A stretch of DNA of 49,066 nucleotides from JAVKFY01 sp040223615. Its GTDB lineage: Bacteria; Pseudomonadota; Alphaproteobacteria; GCA-2731375. Under the pieces are notes generated by a model. That model saw nothing but the letters and a program-made list of their open reading frames with translations, was not told where the DNA came from and made no database searches. The DNA is taken from the NCBI GenBank assembly GCA_040223615.1, contig JAVKFY010000032.1, forward strand, positions 1 through 49,066, given 5' to 3'. Position 1 is the first letter of the stretch. Each line of letters starts with the position of its first letter. Below are positions 41,676-48,472 of the stretch, piece by piece. The position numbers and the translations under genes were made by a program.

Positions 41676-42518
41676 GTGTCCGATCTCCTGCTCGACCACG
41701 AGCCGTTGGTCCGCTTCACCATCTTCATCGGCGTCTTCGCCGCCATGTCGCTGTGGGAACTTGCCGCACCGCGTCGGCGCCAAGCGATCGGGCGCGGCCG
41801 TCGTTGGCCAAGCAACCTCGGTATCGTCGTCCTCGACAGCGTGCTGGTGCGGCTGATTTTTCCAACCGCTGCCGTCGGCATGGCGTTGCTGGCCGAGGCG
41901 GGCGATTGGGGCCTGCTCGGCGCCGCGGTCGTCCCGGCTTGGCTCGCCGTGCCGGTGGCGGTGCTGCTGCTCGATCTCGCCATTTACCTGCAGCACGTGC
42001 TCTTCCATGCCGTGCCGATGCTCTGGCGGTTGCACCGCATGCACCACGCCGACCTGGAGTTCGACGTCACTACCGGCCTGCGCTTCCATCCCATCGAGAT
42101 CGTCCTGTCGATGTTGATCAAGCTTGGTGTCGTGGCGGCACTCGGCGCGCCGGCCGTGGCGGTGCTGGTCTTCGAGGTGCTGCTCAACGCCACCGCGATG
42201 TTCAACCACGGCAACGTGCGGCTGCCGGCGCGGCTCGACCGCGTGCTGCGCTGGCTGGTGGTCACGCCGGAGATGCACCGCGTGCACCACTCGATCGTGC
42301 CGCGCGAGACCAACAGCAACTTCGGCTTCAACTTGCCGTGGTGGGACCGGCTGTTCGGCACCTACCGGGCGCAGCCGGCCGCCGGGCACATCGACATGAC
42401 CATCGGCATCGACCAGTTCCGCGATCCGCGCGAGCTGCGGCTCGACCGCATGTTGTGGCAGCCATTGCGCGGCGACGATCGCAGCTACCCACTTGGCCAT
42501 CGGGAGACGGCACAATGA
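41676..42518 (+). CDS. Sterol desaturase/fatty acid hydroxylase family membrane protein
   Basis: A 280-residue inner-membrane di-iron oxygenase-like protein with about four TM helices. The three His boxes are HVLFH, HRMHH and HRVHH (with HHSIVPRETNSNFGFN), as in the FA_hydroxylase superfamily. The substrate is unknown, probably a lipid. GTG 41676 (VSDLLLDHEP) was chosen; GAGG lies before it. It overlaps the TVP38-rhodanese gene by 4 bp and is divergent from the ArsR-rhodanese regulator. Confidence 0.87.
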   Translation: MSDLLLDHEPLVRFTIFIGVFAAMSLWELAAPRRRQAIGRGRRWPSNLGIVVLDSVLVRLIFPTAAVGMALLAEAGDWGLLGAAVVPAWLAVPVAVLLLDLAIYLQHVLFHAVPMLWRLHRMHHADLEFDVTTGLRFHPIEIVLSMLIKLGVVAALGAPAVAVLVFEVLLNATAMFNHGNVRLPARLDRVLRWLVVTPEMHRVHHSIVPRETNSNFGFNLPWWDRLFGTYRAQPAAGHIDMTIGIDQFRDPRELRLDRMLWQPLRGDDRSYPLGHRETAQ

Positions 42519-43501
42519 CCGTGCGCCCGGCCGCGATGGCACGGATCGCGCTCGCGCTGGCCATTGCCGGCGCGGCGATCTGGCTAGCCTTCAATCGCGA
42601 TCGGTTCGACTTGGCAGAGGTCGAGACCATGGTTGCCAACGCGGGCGCCTGGGCACCTGTCGGCCACGTCGTTGTCTTCGCCATCGGTACGGTCCTGTTC
42701 CTGCCGGGCACCTTGTTCGGCCTGGCCGGTGGCGCGCTCTTCGGGCCGGTCTGGGGCACCGTCCTCAACCTTGCCGGCGCCACGCTCGGTGCGACCGCCG
42801 CCTTCCTGATCGCCCGCCACGTTGCCGCGGACTGGGCCAGGCGACAGGCCGGCAACCGGTTGCAGCGTCTGATCGCCGGAGTCGAAGCCGAAGGCTGGCG
42901 GTTCGTCGTGCTGACGCGGCTGGTGCCGCTGGTCCCGTTCAACCTGCTGAACTACGCCCTCGGCCTGACGCGCATACCCGTGACCCACTATGCGCTTGCC
43001 TCGCTCGTCAGCATGGCGCCGGGAACGCTGGCCTTCACCTGGCTCGGTTATGCCGGCCGCGAAGCCGCCGGCGGTGACGCGACCGCCATCCGGTATGGCT
43101 TGCTCGGACTGGCGCTGCTGGCGGTGATCGCCTTCCTGCCGCGCCTTGTGCGTCGGCTGCGCGGCGGCGCGACGACGCCACGTTGGATCGACAACCGTGA
43201 GCTGGCAGGCAGTGGCGGCGAATTGACCGTAATCGACGTTCGCGGACCCGACGAGTTCGACGGGCCGCTCGGGCACATTGCCGGCGCCGTCAATCTACCG
43301 CTCGGCGAACTGCCGGGTCGCTTGAGCGAGATCAACGCGGCCAAGGATGACACCGTCATTCTTGTCTGCCGTACCGACAAGCGGTCCGCTGCGGCAGCCA
43401 GCCTGCTTCGCGAGGCAGGCTATCGCGACGTCATGGTCTTGCGTGGCGGCATGGAGCGCTGGAACCAGCAAGGCTTTGCGATCGAACGGCGGGTTGCGTA
43501 G
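42515..43501 (+). CDS. TVP38/TMEM64 (DedA-like) membrane protein fused to a rhodanese domain
   Basis: A 328-residue protein. Residues about 1-215 form a SNARE-associated/VTT membrane domain (GTVLFLPGTLFGLAGGALFGPVWG, RLVPLVPFNLLNYALGLT). Residues about 230-325 form a rhodanese with VIDVRGPDEFDGPLGHIAGAVNLPLGEL and the active-site loop CRTDKRSA, with a candidate catalytic Cys. The fusion suggests sulfur-linked transfer at the membrane. ATG 42515 overlaps the upstream stop; the much longer frame back to 41624 runs through another gene and is not real. Confidence 0.88.
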   Translation: MTVRPAAMARIALALAIAGAAIWLAFNRDRFDLAEVETMVANAGAWAPVGHVVVFAIGTVLFLPGTLFGLAGGALFGPVWGTVLNLAGATLGATAAFLIARHVAADWARRQAGNRLQRLIAGVEAEGWRFVVLTRLVPLVPFNLLNYALGLTRIPVTHYALASLVSMAPGTLAFTWLGYAGREAAGGDATAIRYGLLGLALLAVIAFLPRLVRRLRGGATTPRWIDNRELAGSGGELTVIDVRGPDEFDGPLGHIAGAVNLPLGELPGRLSEINAAKDDTVILVCRTDKRSAAAASLLREAGYRDVMVLRGGMERWNQQGFAIERRVA

Positions 43502-43541
43502 GCCTGCCCCGGCGCGGTTCGCACCATGGAGGAGCATGCGG

Positions 43542-43901
43542 ATGGTCAACGGCTCAAAAACGATGACAACGGCGGCCAGTGCGATGGTGACGCTTGCGCC
43601 GACCTTGACGTGGGCTCAGGCGCAGGCCGCCCCCGAGCGATATGCCTATGGCCCTCACATGATGTGGGGCGGCGGCTGGCCCGGCATGTTCGTCGGCCCA
43701 TTGTTCATGGTCGTCGTACTGGCCCTGGTAATTGCGGTGGCGGTCCTGCTTGTGCGTTGGCTCGGCGGACCCACCGCCAGCACGCATTCGCACCACGGCA
43801 CGCCGGGCCGAACGCCGCTCGACATCCTCAAGGAGCGGTTTGCGCGCGGTGAAATCGACCGCGAAGAGTTCGAGGAACGTCGGCGCGTGCTCGGCGAATG
43901 A
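43542..43901 (+). CDS. SHOCT-domain membrane protein (second copy)
   Basis: A 119-residue protein with an N-terminal signal-like segment, PHMMWGGGWPGMF, one TM helix (about 50-75) and a C-terminal SHOCT (LDILKERFARGEIDREEFEERR). It matches the protein at 15817-16173 in layout. ATG 43542 was chosen with GGAGGA about 9 bp upstream; ATG 43536 is possible. It is 40 bp after the TVP38-rhodanese gene, on the same strand. Confidence 0.8.
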   Translation: MVNGSKTMTTAASAMVTLAPTLTWAQAQAAPERYAYGPHMMWGGGWPGMFVGPLFMVVVLALVIAVAVLLVRWLGGPTASTHSHHGTPGRTPLDILKERFARGEIDREEFEERRRVLGE

Positions 43902-43932
43902 GCCACGCCCGCCCGCATAGTGGAAATCGACG

Positions 43933-44286
43933 ATGAAGACGCTGTTCATCCTCAACGACCCGCCCTACGGCACCGAGCGCCGCTACAACGCCCTGCGCCT
44001 GGCCGGCGCTCTCCTGAAGCACGAGCCGGATGCCGATGTCACGGTGTTCTTGATGGCCGACGCGGTGGTGGCGGGCAAATCCGGGCAGAAGACACCCGAC
44101 GGCTACTACAACGTCGAACGGATGCTGAAGCGCGTGCTGGTGGGGAAAGGGCATATCCTGCTGTGCGGCACCTGTATGGATGCGCGGGGCATGACCGAAG
44201 GCGACGTCATGGCCGGTGCCCGCCGTAGCACGATGGATGAGCTGGCCGCTGCCACCGCCGCGAGCGACAAGGTGTTGGTGTTCTGA
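43933..44286 (+). CDS. DsrE/DsrF-family sulfur-carrier-like protein
   Basis: A 117-residue cytoplasmic protein of the DsrE fold (LFILNDPPYGTERRYNALRLAGALL, VTVFLMADAV, LLCGTCMDARGM). The Cys pair in CGTC (79 and 82) is where family members carry persulfide. It follows the rhodanese-fusion genes, supporting a sulfur-transfer role. Convergent with the AraC-type gene; a small hairpin lies at 44288-44307. Confidence 0.86.
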   Translation: MKTLFILNDPPYGTERRYNALRLAGALLKHEPDADVTVFLMADAVVAGKSGQKTPDGYYNVERMLKRVLVGKGHILLCGTCMDARGMTEGDVMAGARRSTMDELAAATAASDKVLVF

Positions 44287-44300
44287 TCGCCTACACTTTG

Positions 44301-45356
44301 TTAGGCGGCATCGGAGCGCGCCGCAGCGTTCTGCCGGAACTCGCTCGGGGTCATGCCTGTCGCCGCCTTGAAGGCACGGTTGAACGGGCCGATTGAGCCG
44401 AAGCCAAGGCCGAGCGCGATGGTCAGGATCGGCTCGCGCCGGCGCGCCGGATCGGCCAGCGCCGCCTTGGCGTCGTCGATCCGGTAGCCGTTGAGGAAGG
44501 CCGGGAAGTTGCGATGGCCAAGCTGCTGGTTGATCAGCCGGCGTAGCCGATATTCGGGTACCGCCAGGCGCGTTGCCAAGTCGCCGATGGCAAGACCTTC
44601 CTCCAGGTAGAGCCGCTCGTCCAGCATTGCCGCGGAAAGGCGCTGCATCAGCGCGCGGTCGGCCGGCGCCACCGCATCGGACGGCGCCGGCGGCAATAGC
44701 AGCGCACCAACCAGGTCGTCGTGCCGCAGCCGCACCGCGCGCAACAGGACGAGGGTCGACAGTAGCCAGATCGCCGCCGGGTTGAGCGTTACCAGCCAGC
44801 CGGGCGGCGCAGCGCGGTGCAGCACCACTTCTAGCATCGCGATCAGCGCCATGTAGCCGCCGATGCCGACCACGAAGACGGCACGGAATCGCCGGCGCGT
44901 CTCGACCAGGTCCGCGGCGCGCCCGCGCAGCGCGCGCCAGAGCACGTGGCCGATCAGGCCGAGTATCGCGCCCTGGTAGGCAACGACCGACGCCCAGTCG
45001 AGCCAGGCCGGCAGCAGCGCCTGGCCGAACACGCGGGCCAGGCCGACGACGACCACCGCCACCAGTGCCACAAGGTCGAGCCGGCCGGGCCGGTAATCGT
45101 CGTCGAACAGTGCCCGGGCGAACATCCAGAACAGCACCGGGTTGGCCAGGCACGGCAGCAGGAACGGCAGGCGAGGCAAATCGGGCCAGGCGTTGAAGCC
45201 AGACGACGAGCACACCAGATAGCCGATCCCGCCGGCCGCCAGCACGGCGCCGAGGCGTCCCGCCCAGGTGCCGCGCGCATCGCGCAGCAGCACCAGGACT
45301 ATGACAGCCAGCGCCGCCCCGGCCATCCCCCGCAGCGCGATGTCGGCCATCAACAT
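44301..45356 (-). CDS. Membrane-anchored AraC-family transcriptional regulator
   Basis: A 351-residue protein with six or seven hydrophobic helices (about residues 1-215) and a C-terminal AraC HTH (EEGLAIGDLATRLAVPEYRLRRLINQQLGHRNFPAFLN ... ILTIALGLGFGSIGPFNRAFKAATGMTPSEFRQ). The membrane half probably senses an envelope or lipid signal. It is 6 bp after the desaturase-DUF2147 gene, which may be co-transcribed and regulated by it. Confidence 0.86.
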   Translation of the reverse strand: MLMADIALRGMAGAALAVIVLVLLRDARGTWAGRLGAVLAAGGIGYLVCSSSGFNAWPDLPRLPFLLPCLANPVLFWMFARALFDDDYRPGRLDLVALVAVVVVGLARVFGQALLPAWLDWASVVAYQGAILGLIGHVLWRALRGRAADLVETRRRFRAVFVVGIGGYMALIAMLEVVLHRAAPPGWLVTLNPAAIWLLSTLVLLRAVRLRHDDLVGALLLPPAPSDAVAPADRALMQRLSAAMLDERLYLEEGLAIGDLATRLAVPEYRLRRLINQQLGHRNFPAFLNGYRIDDAKAALADPARRREPILTIALGLGFGSIGPFNRAFKAATGMTPSEFRQNAAARSDAA

Positions 45357-45362
45357 GCCGAT

Positions 45363-46628
45363 TCAGTGCGCACGGCCGAGGATCGTCGTCAAGGCGAGGG
45401 CCAAGCTTTGCGGCCGGCGCCAGATTTGCGTGCGGCAGAACACCAGCCGGCAGCCGGTGACCTCCAGCACGTCCGGCGCCCGCAGGCGCAGGCTGGCGGC
45501 GGAGGTCTGACCGTCCTCGGGATTGTAGATGTCGCCATCGTGCCAAGCACCGGTGCCGTCCGACCGCAACCCAGAAAGCAGTGCCAGCCCTTGCAGGGGA
45601 CGGTCGCGCAGCTGCGCGTCTGCGTTTTCCGCATCGCGCCTGGGGGCGCCGGCGGCGTCGACCGTATCCCAGAGCCAGACGACCCGGCCGCACAGCGCAC
45701 CGCCGTCGCAGGCCGCCAGTTCGACGACCGCCTTGACGCCGGGCGTGACCCAGCGGCCGAGCACGTCGGCCGCCTGCGCCGGCCGGGGCGCGGCGGCCAG
45801 CAGCACGATGGTTAGCGCCGCGATGGCGGCCGGCAACGCACCGGCGGCCGGCTTGCGCCCGGTGGCCGCATCGAACCGGTCGTGGTAATCCGGGTGCTCG
45901 GTCCCCATCAGCCGGTCCCACCAGGTGAAATACAGGCCATAGTTGCCGTCCGGCCGGGCGTGATGCATGTCGTGGTGTGTCGTCGTGGTCAACCAGCCGA
46001 ACCAGGGCGAGCGTGCCATGCCGGCCGGATGCAGCTCGAACCCGGCATGGCCCACCACATTGCGCAAGATCATGACGGCGAGGAAGATCGTCACCGCGAG
46101 ACCGTGCATCGGCACGAAAAGCAGGAACAGGGGCAGGAACGCCGCCTCGATCACCGCTTCGGTCGGGTGGAAGGCGTAGGCGGCCCACGGCGTCGGTGTT
46201 ACGGACCTATGATGCAAACGGTGTATGCGGCGGTACAGCCATGGATGGTGCATGGCTCGGTGCGCCCAGTAGAAGTAGGTGTCGTGCGCCAACAAGGCCA
46301 GGGCGATGCTTGCCAAAAGCCAGCCCCAGCCGTGCACGGCGATCTCGCCATAGACTTGGAACAGTCCGACCTGCATACCGGTGTAGATTCCGAAGCCGGT
46401 TAGCGAGAAGATCAGCACGGTCAGCAACGAAAAGCCGATCTCACGGCGGAAATCGGCGCTGCGCGGGTGCCGCGCCTGCAGCCGTCGTCGACGCAGCCAG
46501 GCGGGCGCCCAGGCGAACACCACGAGCGCCGCCAGGCTGGCGGGAATGAGATAACGCAGCGCATCCATCACCAGGATGCGCGGCCAGATGTCCAGGAACA
46601 TGGCAGGCAGATCGGAAAGGCAGATCAT
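45363..46628 (-). CDS. Sterol desaturase-like membrane protein fused to DUF2147
   Basis: A 421-residue protein. The N-terminal part (about 1-260) has FA_hydroxylase His boxes (HRAMHHPW, HRLHHRSV, HHDMHHARP). It is followed by a hydrophobic stretch ending in Ala-X-Ala (APRPAQA) and a C-terminal DUF2147 domain (VLGRWVTPGVKAVVELAACDGGALCGRVVW). DUF2147 proteins are normally separate secreted proteins, so the inner hydrophobic stretch may be a retained signal sequence placing the domain in the periplasm. ATG 46628 (MICLSDL) was chosen; GTG 46649 is an alternative. Function unknown. Confidence 0.83.
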   Translation of the reverse strand: MICLSDLPAMFLDIWPRILVMDALRYLIPASLAALVVFAWAPAWLRRRRLQARHPRSADFRREIGFSLLTVLIFSLTGFGIYTGMQVGLFQVYGEIAVHGWGWLLASIALALLAHDTYFYWAHRAMHHPWLYRRIHRLHHRSVTPTPWAAYAFHPTEAVIEAAFLPLFLLFVPMHGLAVTIFLAVMILRNVVGHAGFELHPAGMARSPWFGWLTTTTHHDMHHARPDGNYGLYFTWWDRLMGTEHPDYHDRFDAATGRKPAAGALPAAIAALTIVLLAAAPRPAQAADVLGRWVTPGVKAVVELAACDGGALCGRVVWLWDTVDAAGAPRRDAENADAQLRDRPLQGLALLSGLRSDGTGAWHDGDIYNPEDGQTSAASLRLRAPDVLEVTGCRLVFCRTQIWRRPQSLALALTTILGRAH

Positions 46629-46835
46629 CGGCGGGTCCTCGCGCGTCACCGCCCGGCGACAGTGCCGGGGAGCGCCAGGAACTTGCGGATTTCAGCAGCA
46701 GCGGTCTCGCCGATGCCTGCAAGAAGTATCGCCGATATCGAAATTAGCCAGCTACAGAGCCATTTCGCCAATGTTTTGCTTAGTGGCGGATGCGTAACAC
46801 CGGCAGGCGGAGTTTCAGCCGCCCTGCGGCCTGAC
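46629..46835. other. Spacer between desaturase-DUF2147 and integrase genes
   Basis: This 207-bp stretch has no credible gene. Both neighbours are on the minus strand and the integrase would be transcribed into it. I see no clear terminator or repeat. Confidence 0.45.
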
Positions 46836-48128
46836 TTAGGCTCTGCCGTCTGACACTTCTGCTCGTGGCAGCTCAACCGCATTGACGACGAGCGGCTTAA
46901 CGATTTGGTCAAGCAAGCCAGCCAGCTTCTTCAGGGCATCGGCCTTCTCGTCATAGTAGCTATGCCGATCATATACGCCTTCGACGCCTGCGATCGCATG
47001 GCCCATCACCCGCTCGGCGATGTCCGGCCGGACGCCGGCACGGGCCATCAGGGAGCGTGCCGTTCGCCTCAGGTCATGGATAACCCACGTTGGCGGGGCC
47101 TGAATTGTCTCCGGGTCGTCGCCACGCTTCGCTGCGGCCTCCCGCAGCGTCTCTAGTATACGCTTGTCGAATGCTCGCTTGCAGGGCGAGTAGCCCTGGA
47201 AATGTCCGGCGCCTCGGCCGGCGAAAACGTACGGATTGTCGGCGATCTGTACCTGCGCCTGGATGATCGCCGACGCGGCGTCCGGCAGCAGGAGTGTCCC
47301 TGCCGTGCCCTTCTCGCGTTCCTCGGTCGCGATGCGCCACTCGCCGTTAGTGGTAATATCTTCCCACTTCATGGTGGCGATCTTCTCTCGCCGCTGCGCC
47401 GTCAGGAGTGCAAGGCGCATGATCGCGCCGAAGCTGCCGCTGTTCTCCGCTAGCCTCCAGAATAAACGAATTTCGTCGTCGTCCAGGATACGAGCGCGCT
47501 TGCGCGACTTCGGATCGGTTCGGCGCATGCCTCGGGTGATCGGGCTGACATAGTCGTCCGTCCGGCTCGCGCGCCAATTCATGATGCCGCGCACGATGGC
47601 TAGCACGTAGTCAGCCTGGCGTGGCCCATTCTCGTCTTCCACCTTGTCGAGCAATGCGGTGACGTCGCCGCGGCGGATGCCGGCGAAGTCGCGCTCGGCC
47701 CATTCCGGGTAGACATATTTGTCCAGAATGCGACGCACTTCGCCGCCCGAACGCAACCGATACATCTTGCTGCCGTCGTCGCCCTCCCGCTCGCCGGTGT
47801 GGCGCTTCATGTAGTCCTCGGCGACCTCCTTGAGGCTTGCCGGTTTGGCCGTCGGCGCCTCGAAGGGCGGCAGCCCCTTCTTGACCCGCTTGATCGCGTC
47901 GGTCGCCTGCTCCCGTGCCTCGTCGATGGTGTGGTGCTCGACTGCTCCAATCGTCGCCCAGATCTGCTTGCCGCCAGGGTCACGCGCGACGGCGCAGTAC
48001 GACTTCGCGCCGCTTGCCGCCACGCGAACGTAGTGGCCGCGGCACTCCGGGTCCGGAACCATGTACCGGGTCGCCTTCGCCTTCAGATCGGCGACCATCT
48101 TGTCGGTTAGCGTCTTGCGTCGGACCAT
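46836..48128 (-). CDS. int: Tyrosine-family site-specific integrase of a genomic island or prophage
   Basis: A 430-residue recombinase. An arm-binding N-terminal part (LTDKMVADLKAKATRYMVPDPECRGHYVRV, DUF4102-like) is followed by a core-binding segment and the catalytic domain. Catalytic residues are visible: Arg in LLTAQRREKIATMKW, HDLRR (H-x2-R), MGHAIAGVEGVYDRHSY with His and the nucleophilic Tyr. It would integrate an element into a tRNA gene; a 3' tRNA-Lys piece lies 163 bp upstream. Full length, no frameshift. Confidence 0.92.
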   Translation of the reverse strand: MVRRKTLTDKMVADLKAKATRYMVPDPECRGHYVRVAASGAKSYCAVARDPGGKQIWATIGAVEHHTIDEAREQATDAIKRVKKGLPPFEAPTAKPASLKEVAEDYMKRHTGEREGDDGSKMYRLRSGGEVRRILDKYVYPEWAERDFAGIRRGDVTALLDKVEDENGPRQADYVLAIVRGIMNWRASRTDDYVSPITRGMRRTDPKSRKRARILDDDEIRLFWRLAENSGSFGAIMRLALLTAQRREKIATMKWEDITTNGEWRIATEEREKGTAGTLLLPDAASAIIQAQVQIADNPYVFAGRGAGHFQGYSPCKRAFDKRILETLREAAAKRGDDPETIQAPPTWVIHDLRRTARSLMARAGVRPDIAERVMGHAIAGVEGVYDRHSYYDEKADALKKLAGLLDQIVKPLVVNAVELPRAEVSDGRA

Positions 48129-48135
48129 CGAGGGC

Positions 48136-48179
48136 CTGGGCTAACAGAGCGTCGTTTCTGGGCTAACACTGGGCTAACA
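48136..48179 (-). repeat. Three direct 11-bp repeats upstream of the integrase (CTGGGCTAACA)
   Basis: Perfect copies start at 48136, 48158 and 48169; the last two are directly tandem. The position between the integrase start and the tRNA piece suits arm-type integrase sites or autoregulatory sites. Seen directly; the role is inference. Confidence 0.7.
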
Positions 48180-48291
48180 AAAGGCGAGGTGAACACAGAG
48201 CACCATTAGAGAACATAGCGCTACAGAATGCCAGGTTTCCGCCGGATTTCAAGGAATACGTGCTATGGTGGAAACCGATGTTCGGGTTTTG

Positions 48292-48343
48292 GAGCTGACT
48301 CTTAATCAGCGGGTCCAAGGTTCGTGTCCTTGTGCGCCCACCA
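48292..48343 (+). other. 3' part of tRNA-Lys(CTT): attachment site (attR-like) at the right end of the element
   Basis: The segment has an anticodon stem-loop GCTGA-CTCTTAA-TCAGC (anticodon CTT, Lys), variable bases, the T arm CAAGG-TTCGTGT-CCTTG and TGCGCCC followed by A and CCA. The matching 5' half (acceptor GGGCGCA and D arm) is absent upstream; TGGAAACCG... takes its place. It is therefore not a working tRNA gene but the short repeat left by integration into tRNA-Lys. Its polarity places the integrated element on the left, with the intact tRNA further left. Confidence 0.85.
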
Positions 48344-48403
48344 AATTCTCCCCATTAGATTAGGTCATTAGGATGGTTGCCCTTGCAACCGTCCCCCTCG
48401 GCA

Positions 48404-48472
48404 CGTGAGGCGGCCCAACGCCTCACCGACGCGCAGATCGACGCCCTGGCCGCCTACTACGCGGGTCTCTAG
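48404..48472 (+). pseudogene. Remnant of a c-type cytochrome C-terminus
   Basis: In one frame the plus strand reads ...REAAQRLTDAQIDALAAYYAGL and stops at TAG 48470-48472, which looks like the last helix of a class I cytochrome c (LSxxxIxALAxYxAxL). No haem motif or upstream frame remains. It abuts the DedA stop. Only the tail is present, so it is a leftover of chromosomal sequence rearranged next to the tRNA site. Confidence 0.5.

Noticed and set aside
41624..42514. Apparent long N-terminal extension of TVP38-rhodanese
   Set aside because: The extension runs in another frame of the sterol-desaturase-like gene; the true start is ATG 42515, overlapping the previous stop.
44288..44307. Hairpin GCCTA-N-TAGGC between convergent DsrE and AraC genes as a terminator
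   Set aside because: The stem is only 5-6 bp and there is no T-run; too weak to list as a terminator.
43828..46188. 786-codon open frame on the minus strand through the AraC and desaturase genes
   Set aside because: It lies in a different frame from the recognised AraC and desaturase-DUF2147 proteins and is Arg/Ala/Gly-rich without domains.
48261..48343. A complete tRNA-Lys gene
   Set aside because: The 5' acceptor strand and D arm are missing; only the 3' part from the anticodon stem is present.
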